A DNA stretch of 26,328 nucleotides, taken from IMG/VR virus record IMGVR_UViG_3300023239_000038, positions 1-26,328 of that record; one strand, given 5' to 3'. The notes under the pieces were generated by a model. That model was not told the DNA's origin. It saw only the letters and a program-made list of their open reading frames with translations, and made no database searches. The stretch is from a virus. Positions 15,022 through 22,723 of the stretch are shown here, piece after piece; within the stretch, counting starts at the first letter, position 1, and every line of letters starts with the position of its first letter. A program made the translations under genes and the position numbers.

Positions 15022-15065
15022 ATGGCCATGTTCTAACGCTTTTACACGACTATTAACTAATTTAG
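15018..15065 (+). promoter_or_regulatory. Putative forward (late) promoter of the portal block
   Basis: Repeats the 15-bp element TTTTATGGCCATGTT (15018-15032). The -7-like box TAATTTAG (15058-15065), one mismatch from TAnnTTTG, lies at the same distance as in the protease promoter. It follows the tube terminator directly and precedes ATG 15082, so a new start is expected here. No clear -33 box is visible, which fits an activator-dependent promoter. An inverted repeat overlaps the -7 box. Confidence 0.5.
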
Positions 15066-15068
15066 TCG
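15047..15068. repeat. Inverted repeat CGACTA/TAGTCG over the predicted -7 box
   Basis: CGACTA (15047-15052) and TAGTCG (15063-15068) are separated by 10 bases, so the half-site centres are 16 bases apart. The repeat covers the predicted -7 box of the portal promoter. It could be a repressor operator or a short leader hairpin. Confidence 0.45.
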
Positions 15069-15081
15069 AAAATACAAAGCG

Positions 15082-15405
15082 ATGAAATATAAAGCTATTC
15101 AACAATTTTCGATTCATATTCCCATTGATAACAGAACGATCACAGATACAGGCTTTACAGATGAAGACGTAGAGATATTATTTAAGCGTTGGCCAAATAA
15201 GTTTAATCATAATTTCGCATTAATCGGAGAGGTGGAGGAAGTGATAAAAGACGAAGCCGATTCTTTCCCACAAGACGCGCCAAACAAAGACTGGACTGTT
15301 AAGCAGCTTAGAGACTACGCATCGATGAACGGCATTAAGCTAGGTCGTGCAAAGTCTGAGGACGCGATTCTGAATGCCATAAACAGGGCTTTAGATGGCG
15401 AGTAA
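15082..15405 (+). CDS. Small protein with C-terminal HeH/SAP-like domain
   Basis: 107 residues. The N-terminal half is short beta strands (KYKAIQQFSIHIPI). The C-terminal half, NKDWTVKQLRDYASMNGIKLGRAKSEDAILNAI, fits the helix-extended-helix (HeH/LEM, SAP-like) pattern 'dWTVkqLkeya...gI.l...krkaeIl.ai'. Such domains end many small head-region phage proteins and may bind nucleic acid or protein. It overlaps the portal gene by 11 bases, which suggests a virion-assembly or connector accessory role. Confidence 0.7.
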   Translation: MKYKAIQQFSIHIPIDNRTITDTGFTDEDVEILFKRWPNKFNHNFALIGEVEEVIKDEADSFPQDAPNKDWTVKQLRDYASMNGIKLGRAKSEDAILNAINRALDGE

Positions 15406-16921
15406 ACGAAACGCATTTAGAAACCAACCAATCGAAGCCGAAAAGCAAAAGCCCAACTTCGCTAAAAAAGGCGCGTTCGGTTTGGTTAGTGAAGCGGTTG
15501 CAAGGGTGTATAAAAACGCTATTGCGTATATCGAAAAGTCGCAAAACGGTTGGTACTATTATGGTGAACGCGATGACTTGCCCAATCAGATCATTGAGCA
15601 TATCAACAATAGCGGGACGGCTACTATTGCCATAAATAAGCTAAAACAGTTTATTGAAGCTGACGGGTTCGCAGACGAAGCCACGGGTAATGCGATGGCC
15701 AATAAAGATCAAACCTGGAATGAAGTGCTTTCTGAAATCGTAGAAAATCAATGTAAGCTTAACGGCTTTGCTTTAAAGGAGTTCTTTAACTACGAAAACA
15801 AGATTGTAGAAACTAAAGTAGTTCCTATTCCTTGGATTCGTAAGCGTAACGATAACTTTAGAGTCAATCGATTAATGGGTGAAATGTCTAAAATGGAAAA
15901 CCACACCATAACATACCGTGCTTATAATGGTGACTTAGATAAATATCAGAGGCGCGAAATCATTAAGCAAGAGCAAAAGGAACACAGCCAACAACTAGGT
16001 GAAATATTTTACTGCTTTCGCACAAAGTTAGGCCGTAACTACGATCTATATCCAGTGCCTGACTTTTACGCTGGCATTGAAGATATTATAAGTGACGGGG
16101 CTATTTCACAGCTAGAAGCCTCAAACATATTGCAAGGTTGGCGCGCTCAGGTTGTAGTAGCCACTGGTGTCATTGACGACCAAAACGAAGACGATGACGG
16201 AAAGACACCTAAAGACTACTTTGATGCGAACTTAGAACAGTTCTGCGGCGCAGATGCTGCAAGGGTATTGCATCTTCAAGCAAGCACGCCCGAAGAAATG
16301 GCCAAGGTTACGGTGCTGGATAACAAAGAGATAATTGACATGACCGAAAAGTCTACGATTCGAGTAGGTGAAAAGGTGTGCAGGCTTGCGGGTGTTCCTC
16401 CTATTTTGTGCGGCTTTAAAACGGCTGGCACGTTAGGGAATGTTCAAGAACTCAAAAACACAATGGATTTATTTTACATATCTATTATAAATATTCAGAA
16501 CTATATTACGTACAAGCTTAACTCATTAAAACCAAACCTACTTAATGGCGAAAATTTAGACTTTACGATATCTAAATTAAACCCATTCAGCTTACTACCC
16601 GATTCTATTCTAAGCAGATTAACAGACCAAGAGGTTCGGCTATTGTTTGAAATTCCAAAAGTGCAAACCGAAATTGATGAACTAGGCCAGCCGATTACCG
16701 CTATTGACACGGAAGCCGATACCACAAATTCCGTCCTGAGAGACTTAACAGGCCGACAAATTCAAGGATTTCAAAGGATAATTCGAAAGTTTAATCAAGA
16801 TCAATTTACTTATGAACAAGCAGCCGTTTTACTAAAAAGCAGCTACGGTTTTACAGATGAGGAAGTAGATATATTTCTTGTAACTAAAGAAGAAGAGGAG
16901 GAAGAAGATGCAATTAACTAA
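15395..16921 (+). CDS. Portal protein
   Basis: 508 residues. The N-terminal part reads YIEKSQNGWYYYGERDDLPNQIIEHI, then a helix of 'AINKLKQFIEADGF' type and VVPIPWIRKR. The C-terminal part has the portal-like run CRLAGVPPILCGFKTAGTLGN followed by a long helix, and an acidic end (KEEEEEEDAIN). The portal forms the dodecameric channel through which the terminase packs DNA and to which connectors bind. It is normally beside the large terminase; here it lies behind the capsid and tube genes. The ATG at 15395 lies 11 bases inside the upstream gene. Confidence 0.85.
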   Translation: MASKRNAFRNQPIEAEKQKPNFAKKGAFGLVSEAVARVYKNAIAYIEKSQNGWYYYGERDDLPNQIIEHINNSGTATIAINKLKQFIEADGFADEATGNAMANKDQTWNEVLSEIVENQCKLNGFALKEFFNYENKIVETKVVPIPWIRKRNDNFRVNRLMGEMSKMENHTITYRAYNGDLDKYQRREIIKQEQKEHSQQLGEIFYCFRTKLGRNYDLYPVPDFYAGIEDIISDGAISQLEASNILQGWRAQVVVATGVIDDQNEDDDGKTPKDYFDANLEQFCGADAARVLHLQASTPEEMAKVTVLDNKEIIDMTEKSTIRVGEKVCRLAGVPPILCGFKTAGTLGNVQELKNTMDLFYISIINIQNYITYKLNSLKPNLLNGENLDFTISKLNPFSLLPDSILSRLTDQEVRLLFEIPKVQTEIDELGQPITAIDTEADTTNSVLRDLTGRQIQGFQRIIRKFNQDQFTYEQAAVLLKSSYGFTDEEVDIFLVTKEEEEEEDAIN

Positions 16922-17450
16922 AGCAAACTTAGCTGTTTATTCTCAGTTCACGACCAATATAACGGATCGAATGATAGACCCGCACATCTTGAATGCACGA
17001 AAGTATGACGTACAGCCGTACCTAACAGCCGATATGGTGACGGCTATCTTAGCATTGGCAGATGATGCAGATAACGAACTAGCTACATTTTATAACGACT
17101 ACGTTAAAGAGGTATGGGCGTTAGCTACTTATATCCGATTTATGGTAGAGCACGGTATTAATGTAACTCAGTTTGGAGTTACAAAGCCAACTGATCCGCG
17201 TGGCACCTATACGCAAGTGGGTGAAGTTGAGAGGGCTAATATTCTAAGAATGAAACGCGCTGACATGGCCGTTGCTGTTAGCGAAATGACCGACCGATTG
17301 AAGAAGGTTCTGTTTACTTTCGATTCTGTTATTTATGTTGAAAGCAAAACGATTAACAGCCGCGTTAATATTATTAGCCCAATCAAGAGAAAAAATAAAA
17401 GACCGTTCGGATTCAGAAACGGACGTTACGACTATGACGTTTTAAATTAA
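16908..17450 (+). CDS. Putative head-tail connector (adaptor) protein
   Basis: 180 residues, helical in the first two thirds (MIDPHILNARKYDVQPYLTADMV, then LATFYNDYVKEVWALATYIRFMVEHG). The second part has TQFGVTKPTD and ends in a basic tail. The layout, with a 'hI..A...dv.p.Lg..l' helix, resembles the small connector proteins found after the portal in Bacteroidota phages (DUF6712-like as I recall). It overlaps the portal gene by 14 bases and directly precedes the fibre gene. The role is inferred from position and pattern. Confidence 0.6.
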   Translation: MQLTKANLAVYSQFTTNITDRMIDPHILNARKYDVQPYLTADMVTAILALADDADNELATFYNDYVKEVWALATYIRFMVEHGINVTQFGVTKPTDPRGTYTQVGEVERANILRMKRADMAVAVSEMTDRLKKVLFTFDSVIYVESKTINSRVNIISPIKRKNKRPFGFRNGRYDYDVLN

Positions 17451-17454
17451 AAAA

Positions 17455-19872
17455 ATGGCAACAGCAGCAGAATTAAAAGCGACATCGAACGCGCAACTAG
17501 CTAGTAATGGTCAAATCCCAGCGGTTAAGCATAGAACGGTTAACGATGCGATTATAGATGAAATGTTTTTATCGCAGTCTCGCGGTAATGTTTTGTCAGG
17601 TGTTCAAGCTGCGGCCGCTTTGGCTGCGGGTGACGAAGTAATCGTTATAAGAGGCGGTGCGGCTTATAGGCTTCAAGCTGACGAATTTGGTTTTATTGAA
17701 AATCTTGTTGATTTAGCGGACGTTAATATTTCAAGCCCAGCCAACAATCAAGCGATAGTATACGATTCGGCAACGTCTCGATTTATTGCTAAGACACTGG
17801 CGTTAACACAGACTAGCCAGATCGATCTCGGCACAAATGCCACAGCATGGAACGCATTAGGCTTCGAATCTTCAAGGGCTCAAGGTATTTATACAGCTAG
17901 TAATACATTGACTTTAACAAATGTCAACAACTTATACAGCTTCACTTTACAAATTACAAACACGGGTGAGACGGTATTAACGATCGCGGGTATAACAGTT
18001 GATTTCAAGGATTCGGTATTACCAACGGGTGTGACATTTGCCTCGAACGCTTTGACTTTTCCAGATGATTCAGCAGTAGTCTATAATATTATAGGTGTAT
18101 CATTTGACGGCACGACCTTCGATTGTAAAATGGAACTAGACGGATCAAGTAATCCGCTGTCTATTATTGGAGGGGGAACGGGTGCTGTTAATGCTAGTGG
18201 AGCGAGAGCTAATTTAGGAATCAACTTAAATGACTATCAGTTAATTTCGGAAAAGGGAGCAAACAACGGATATGGCAGCCTTGATTCTGGCGGTAAAGTG
18301 CCGTTAACTCAGCTTCCGTCAACGCTACTACAATATCAAGGGGTGTGGAATGCCTCAACAAACACACCAACACTTATCAATCCAGACACTAGTAAGGTGT
18401 CTTACGTTTATAATGTCAGTGTTGCAGCGACTAGATTCGGTATTGTTTGGAGCTTAGGTGACTGGCTTATTTATAACGTCAATGGAGATGTGGAAAAAAG
18501 TGACAATTCCGATGATGTAGTTAGCGTAAATAGTCAAACTGGGGCTGTCGTTTTAAATACCTCTAACATAAGCGAGGTAACGAATTTATACTACACAGAA
18601 GCGAGGGTTTCAGCAAATACAGATGTAGCAGCAAATACCGCTAAAACAGGAATTAGCTCAGAACAAGCAACGATTTTATCAAACACAAGCGGAACTAATA
18701 CGGGTGATCAAAGCCTACCAACTGACTTTGTGAGCGCATCTAGTGGAGGAGCTTTCGGTGGATCTATATCTGCCACAAATTTATCGGGAACTAATACTGG
18801 CGACCAAACTTTACCTACTGACTTTGTGAGCGCGTCTAGTGGGGGAGCTTTTGGGGGAGCTATATCTGCCACAAATTTATCAGGAACTAATACGGGTGAT
18901 CAAAGCCTACCCACTGACTTTGTGAGCGCATCTAGTGGAGGAGCTTTTGGAGGAGCTATATCTGCCACAAATTTATCAGGAACTAATACGGGCGACCAAA
19001 CTCTATCGGGATATGCTTTATTAACAGGCGCAAATTTTACAGGTAATATTAATTCTGGGGGCACTGTTTTTACTGGTGGCGGTAATATAGGCATAGGTGG
19101 CTCTGCCAATCCTTACTACTCTTTTCATAATGTGGCAGGAGCAAGAATGGGGTATATACAAATAGCCGAATCCTTAGGTATGTTTATAAAATCAGAGGCT
19201 TTTAATCTAATTACTTTACAAAATAATGTAACAGTAAGTGGAAACCTAACCGCTACTTCATTTACAGGAATCGGCTCGGGAATTACAGGAGTGAATGCAG
19301 ACCAACTAGGGGGTGTAGCTGCTGTGAATTATGCCCGAACAGACATAAACGAAACCTTTATAGCAGGCTTAACTGTGACAGGGGGAGAAATATCTGCGGA
19401 TGGCCTTTCTTCGACTTTCGGAGATTTTAGCTCTAATGTAGAAATAGCAGGCTCACTGACAAAGGGTAGTGGGACGTTCCTTATTAAACACCCATTAAAG
19501 ATCAAAGAAAAGACACATCGATTAGCGCATTCATTTGTTGAAGCACCAAGAGGGGACAATATTTATAGAGGTGTTCTAACGCTTGAAAACGGCTTTGGCA
19601 CTATTAACATAGACGAACATTCACGTATGACCGAGGGCACGTTCACGGCTCTTAACAAGAACATACAATGCTTCACTACAAATGAAAGCGGATGGACTTT
19701 AGTTAAAGGCAACGTAAAGGGTAACATCTTGACAATCGAATCAAAAGAAGTTTGTAACGATACTATTTCGTGGCTAGTCATTGGCGAACGTCATGACCAA
19801 ACATTTAAGGATTCAAGCATAACCGATGGCGAGGGTAATTTAATTGTTGAACCGTTAATTAAAGAAGCGTGA
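17455..19872 (+). CDS. Tail fibre protein with GTNTGDQ repeats
   Basis: 805 residues. The N-terminal region contains GNVLSGVQAAAALAAGDEVIVIRGG (residues about 44-68), likely for tail attachment. A Thr/Ser-rich shaft follows, and residues about 413-508 hold three 32-residue repeats GTNTGDQ-LPTDFVSASSGGAFGG. The C-terminal 130 residues (THRLAHSFVEAPRGDNIYRG, then GWTLVKGNVKGN and SWLVIGERHD) match a conserved end domain of phage fibres that carries the trimeric tip or chaperone-type part. It binds the host surface. The next gene starts by a GTG/TGA overlap. Confidence 0.88.
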   Translation: MATAAELKATSNAQLASNGQIPAVKHRTVNDAIIDEMFLSQSRGNVLSGVQAAAALAAGDEVIVIRGGAAYRLQADEFGFIENLVDLADVNISSPANNQAIVYDSATSRFIAKTLALTQTSQIDLGTNATAWNALGFESSRAQGIYTASNTLTLTNVNNLYSFTLQITNTGETVLTIAGITVDFKDSVLPTGVTFASNALTFPDDSAVVYNIIGVSFDGTTFDCKMELDGSSNPLSIIGGGTGAVNASGARANLGINLNDYQLISEKGANNGYGSLDSGGKVPLTQLPSTLLQYQGVWNASTNTPTLINPDTSKVSYVYNVSVAATRFGIVWSLGDWLIYNVNGDVEKSDNSDDVVSVNSQTGAVVLNTSNISEVTNLYYTEARVSANTDVAANTAKTGISSEQATILSNTSGTNTGDQSLPTDFVSASSGGAFGGSISATNLSGTNTGDQTLPTDFVSASSGGAFGGAISATNLSGTNTGDQSLPTDFVSASSGGAFGGAISATNLSGTNTGDQTLSGYALLTGANFTGNINSGGTVFTGGGNIGIGGSANPYYSFHNVAGARMGYIQIAESLGMFIKSEAFNLITLQNNVTVSGNLTATSFTGIGSGITGVNADQLGGVAAVNYARTDINETFIAGLTVTGGEISADGLSSTFGDFSSNVEIAGSLTKGSGTFLIKHPLKIKEKTHRLAHSFVEAPRGDNIYRGVLTLENGFGTINIDEHSRMTEGTFTALNKNIQCFTTNESGWTLVKGNVKGNILTIESKEVCNDTISWLVIGERHDQTFKDSSITDGEGNLIVEPLIKEA
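18691..19000 (+). repeat. Three tandem 96-bp repeats plus a partial fourth in the fibre gene
   Basis: Copies start at 18691, 18787 and 18883, each beginning GGAACTAATAC, and a partial fourth starts at 18979. The spacing is exactly 96 bases, in frame (32 residues). Copies differ mainly at silent positions such as ggt/ggg/gga, so they have diverged by point change rather than very recent duplication. Confidence 0.95.
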
Positions 19873-20720
19873 ACGGAGCAATATTAGGGTATTACCAACA
19901 AATGCCAGTAGCATTTACGCCAACTTTTTATCAGAAGTTTCCCGCGTTGACTATTGGCATTTCAACTTATAAGCTTAACAATGTTCCGTTTGCTTTAGAG
20001 GCTTTTAAGGTTAGCACATTAATCAAAGAGGACATTAAGTTCTTCAATGATAGATTTATTAGCAAGGATCAGATCATTGCGCTCAATGCGCTGCCAAATG
20101 GGAACGGAACCATAACGGCTTCAAGGGTATTTAATCAAGCCAATATTGCAACTGAATACACGGCTGCTAGTATATTTGCTTATCAAACTTCTGAGGTCGT
20201 AGTTGACGAAAAAAACAATCCAACATTTAAATTTGTTGGAAGCAATATGATTATACCAGCACTTCCCGAAATCAGAGGGGCGTTCTCGTTTTTCTTTGTT
20301 GGGGACATTCGAGTTCTGACTCAATCTTATTTAATATGGAGCGAAGATTACAGGGACGGAATAGGGAATGGATTTTCTATATTTGATAACAACGGAAACA
20401 TTCAGTTCATAGAATGGAATGGAACGGGTTATGTTAATCAAACAACTTATTCAACGGCTCGGGAATTTTCAGTTACAGAATTTTCAAGAGATGCGGACGG
20501 TAAATATAGAATGCGAGTTAATGGCACAACAGTATCTACAAGTTCAACGACTAGTACTTTGACATTCCCAATTCAATCTTTGCGGATCGGTAATTCTGCG
20601 GGGGGTGGAGGTCAAACAGCTTTGACTGCAGACTTGGGCGCAATACTATTGTTCAACTCCGATATTGCAAACGAAAGAACTGCCATGACAAATGACTTGA
20701 TAAGGTACTTTGATGTTTAG
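19869..20720 (+). CDS. LamG/concanavalin-like virion protein
   Basis: 283 residues from GTG 19869, which overlaps the TGA of the fibre gene. The first about 130 residues are not recognised. From about residue 125 it shows IIPALPEIRGAFSFFFVGDI, then VTEFSRDADGKYRMRVNGTTVS and GAILLFNSDIANERTAM...LIRYFD. That last pattern ('lg.iliyn..l...E......yl..ryf') ends many LamG-type jelly-roll domains, which bind glycans. It probably is an accessory receptor-binding protein at the tail end. The final eight bases overlap the following mini-gene. Confidence 0.65.
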   Translation: MNGAILGYYQQMPVAFTPTFYQKFPALTIGISTYKLNNVPFALEAFKVSTLIKEDIKFFNDRFISKDQIIALNALPNGNGTITASRVFNQANIATEYTAASIFAYQTSEVVVDEKNNPTFKFVGSNMIIPALPEIRGAFSFFFVGDIRVLTQSYLIWSEDYRDGIGNGFSIFDNNGNIQFIEWNGTGYVNQTTYSTAREFSVTEFSRDADGKYRMRVNGTTVSTSSTTSTLTFPIQSLRIGNSAGGGGQTALTADLGAILLFNSDIANERTAMTNDLIRYFDV

Positions 20721-20814
20721 TTTGTCAAAGCCATGTAGGCCAGTAAAGCCGCCAATAGGAGGAGGAGGCGGACACGTACCGCCAAAGCCGCCAGTACCGC
20801 CAACCCAAGATTAA
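20713..20814 (+). CDS. Pro/Gly-rich mini-protein (33 aa)
   Basis: ATG at 20713 starts eight bases before the end of the LamG-like gene, in the +1 frame. It encodes MFSLSKPCRPVKPPIGGGGG followed by HVPPKPPVPP and a TQD end. The PPK/PPV repeats and five glycines give an extended chain. Similar Pro/Gly tails occur at the end of Bacteroidota phage tail proteins. It could be a separate small protein or, if ribosomes shift frame, a tail of the preceding protein. Four bases separate its stop from the next ATG. Confidence 0.55.
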   Translation: MFSLSKPCRPVKPPIGGGGGHVPPKPPVPPTQD

Positions 20815-20818
20815 GGCT

Positions 20819-21181
20819 ATGAACAAAAGGATAATGATAAATATAAAGCAAGCGGCTAAAGCTATGCCGTTTGTTTGCTTAATTGTTAACTGCTTGTCAT
20901 TGGTCTTTTACGATTCCAAATGGTACGATCAAAACGTATACTATTTACTTAGTCAAATAACAGGGCATGGCTTTCTTTTATTAGTTGGGTACGCGTTCTT
21001 CGCTCATTATCATAGGCTTTGTTATTATACTCTAATCAGTATTTACGGCTTGATTTCTTTGAATATCCTAAACATATGTTACTATCTATTTGGGGGCTTT
21101 CCCTTGTACTTTTATTATTCTGCCGCTATTATGCTTATAAGTTTATCCCTTTCGGTTATATTTATAATCAAAAGAAAATGA
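20819..21181 (+). CDS. Multi-pass membrane protein of the lysis region
   Basis: 120 residues with about four hydrophobic segments (near 18-31, 42-61, 68-92 and 96-117) and a charged C terminus (IIKRK). The N terminus is basic. The family is not recognised. Position right before the holin-like gene and the overlap ATGA at 21178-21181 suggest a second holin, an antiholin or an accessory membrane protein. Confidence 0.65.
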   Translation: MNKRIMINIKQAAKAMPFVCLIVNCLSLVFYDSKWYDQNVYYLLSQITGHGFLLLVGYAFFAHYHRLCYYTLISIYGLISLNILNICYYLFGGFPLYFYYSAAIMLISLSLSVIFIIKRK

Positions 21182-21699
21182 GTAATACAAGCGTAGAGTT
21201 ACAAGCGGTTCATTATATGGGCTATCCAGCAATTTTTTTGTTGTCACCGTTGTTTCTTTACTTCGGGATCGACCAAGAAATATTTGTAATATTGTGCAGT
21301 TTGATGATTGTCGATAGTTTTTTGGGCGGGGTTAAGTCGCATCGGCTTCATAAAGTACTTCCAAACAAGTTTCAAAAGTGGGAGTGGCAAAAGTTTTGGT
21401 GGGGGTTATCTATAAAGATAATGATCGCCGCGCTTCCGTTTCTATTGGCCGTCTTAGCTATTACGTTTCAATATGATGGTAAATGGTTTATCGATGCTTG
21501 TTTAAAAATTATGATAGTATCCGAAGTCTATTCAGTACTGGGGAATATGTACGCAATCAAGAACCGAACTGACGTTAAGAAGATAGACGCGTTTTCAATG
21601 CTACTGCATACGATCCGCGAAACGATTTACTCATGGATAATAACATCACTAAAGAAGATAGAGAAATCAAAAGACTGCGACTTTAAAGACAGAGAATGA
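21178..21699 (+). CDS. Holin-family protein (phage holin, D..G..K type)
   Basis: 173 residues from ATG 21178, which overlaps the previous TGA as ATGA. An earlier ATG in the same frame (21019) would add 53 residues that overlap the preceding gene completely, so it is rejected. There are about four membrane segments (16-30, 34-51, 82-97, 107-124). The stretch LMIVDSFLGGVKSHRL (residues 42-57) matches the 'lm.lDt.lG..ka...' signature of a phage holin family. A following WQKFWWGLSIKIM is also typical of it. The protein would make membrane holes for the endolysin encoded next. It overlaps the endolysin gene by four bases. Confidence 0.8.
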   Translation: MSNTSVELQAVHYMGYPAIFLLSPLFLYFGIDQEIFVILCSLMIVDSFLGGVKSHRLHKVLPNKFQKWEWQKFWWGLSIKIMIAALPFLLAVLAITFQYDGKWFIDACLKIMIVSEVYSVLGNMYAIKNRTDVKKIDAFSMLLHTIRETIYSWIITSLKKIEKSKDCDFKDRE

Positions 21700-22118
21700 A
21701 CATACCATTTACGTTTATGGAACTTTGCATTACTGACGAACCAATCAGTCAAGAGATCGCAAACAAGCTACTACACTTTCATATCTTACCGATGTCAAAG
21801 GTAAGGCATGAACTAGGCTCGTGGATCACCGCAAGCCAAAACAGCGGCTACCGTCCTAAAGCCTACGAACTAATGAAGGGTCGCAGCGGAAACAGCCAAC
21901 ACACGTTTGAGGGTTCGGGTGCAGTCGACTGGACTTGTAAAAAATCTAAACTACTTCAGCTATTTAATTTGATAATAGAAAATACAGAATACAATCGAAT
22001 AGCTATCTACGAAAATTTCATACATTGTGACTACGGTTCTAACGATGGTTTTCGTTATATTTACGAGAGCGATTCAAAAAGCGAATGGACATTAACTAAA
22101 ACTATAAAGCTATGTTAA
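21696..22118 (+). CDS. Endolysin, M15-type zinc peptidase
   Basis: 140 residues, short but complete for an M15 (M15_3-like) DD/LD-peptidase. SGYRP (50-54) opens the active site. H69 (GNSQHTF) and D78 (GSGAVDW) are zinc ligands. H110 in FIHCD, with D112, supplies the third ligand. It cuts peptide cross-links in the host cell wall and needs the holin for access, since no signal peptide is visible. It overlaps the holin gene by four bases and the next gene by seven bases, giving a compact lysis cassette. Confidence 0.9.
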   Translation: MNIPFTFMELCITDEPISQEIANKLLHFHILPMSKVRHELGSWITASQNSGYRPKAYELMKGRSGNSQHTFEGSGAVDWTCKKSKLLQLFNLIIENTEYNRIAIYENFIHCDYGSNDGFRYIYESDSKSEWTLTKTIKLC

Positions 22119-22402
22119 AAGGACTATTAAAAAATATCAGTATCAAAGGGGTGTTTAACACCATCTTTCCAAAGGCCGAAAAAACTAAAGTCGGCCAGTT
22201 CGTTAGTGGTGTGGTTAACGGGGCTACTCAGGGAACGCCATTGACATTCATTCAAGACTTTGCCAAATCCTTCTTTGATACGAACGAAGATGGAAAAGTA
22301 GACATCGAAGATTTTAAAGGTATGAACATAAAGACATTCGGAATGGGAATAGGATTCCTAGCGTTCATGGCTTTGTTAGCATACCTTTTTCAAAGCATTT
22401 AA
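22112..22402 (+). CDS. EF-hand-containing small membrane protein
   Basis: 96 residues. Residues 56-67 (DTNEDGKVDIED) form a canonical EF-hand loop: Asp at positions 1, 5 and 9, Asn at 3, Gly at 6, a hydrophobic residue at 8 and Asp instead of the usual Glu at 12. The C-terminal 20 residues (FGMGIGFLAFMALLAYLF) are a membrane helix. The N terminus is basic and amphipathic. It overlaps the endolysin by seven bases and precedes the terminator. It may be a spanin-like or calcium-sensing lysis accessory protein, a role inferred only from place. Confidence 0.7.
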   Translation: MLKGLLKNISIKGVFNTIFPKAEKTKVGQFVSGVVNGATQGTPLTFIQDFAKSFFDTNEDGKVDIEDFKGMNIKTFGMGIGFLAFMALLAYLFQSI

Positions 22403-22434
22403 AATTCATAGTAGTTTGTTTAGTTGTTTAGTTT

Positions 22435-22462
22435 AGACGGTCAGCAATGACCGTCTTTTTTT
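22435..22462 (+). terminator. Terminator of forward block 3
   Basis: Perfect 9-bp stem AGACGGTCA (22435-22443) and TGACCGTCT (22448-22456) around a GCAA tetraloop, followed by a seven-T run including its first base. It ends forward transcription where the reverse early operon also ends. Confidence 0.93.
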
Positions 22463-22649
22463 ATGCTTTAACTAATCGGTAAGCTTGATAAAAAGAGAGC
22501 ATCGACACGAGGCCAAAGCCAACAAAGCATATTCCAAAGACTGATCCCGTGACTATACTTGTCACCATGTCGGCCACGTTGAACGCTAACAGCGTCATGA
22601 ACCAAAGGCACGCAAAGCCTATTACTATTCTAGTTGCTATTTCTATCAT
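22461..22649 (-). CDS. Small membrane protein (two segments)
   Basis: 62 residues. Hydrophobic segments lie at about 6-26 and 34-54 (GSVFGICFVGFGLVSMLSFY), with a basic C-terminal end. The family is not recognised. Its ATG overlaps the stop of the preceding 25-residue gene (ATGA). It is the last gene of the reverse operon, and its stop lies in the T-run of the forward terminator. It could be a membrane accessory or superinfection-type protein, but nothing shows which. Confidence 0.6.
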   Translation of the reverse strand: MIEIATRIVIGFACLWFMTLLAFNVADMVTSIVTGSVFGICFVGFGLVSMLSFYQAYRLVKA

Positions 22650-22723
22650 TTTCGTTTATTTAAAAGCCAAACAACCGCACCGACTAACGATGCGATTGTA
22701 GCTATATTTGTGATTAGTTCCAT
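22646..22723 (-). CDS. 25-residue single-pass membrane peptide
   Basis: ATG at 22723 gives MELITNIATIASLVGAVVWL and a short LNKRK end, with one membrane segment over most of its length and a basic C terminus (N-out or C-in topology unclear). It overlaps both neighbours, by four bases downstream and ten upstream. This tight packing supports translation. Its function is unknown. Confidence 0.55.
   Translation of the reverse strand: MELITNIATIASLVGAVVWLLNKRK

Noticed and set aside
15018-15030. Reverse ATG with 13 codons at the second 15-bp element, a possible RHH gene remnant
   Set aside because: Similarity to the RHH gene stops after the first four codons, so there is only the shared DNA element, not a broken gene.
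21019-21177. N-terminal extension of the holin-family protein
   Set aside because: It would overlap the 120-residue membrane gene completely, while the ATGA overlap at 21178 is a typical coupled start.
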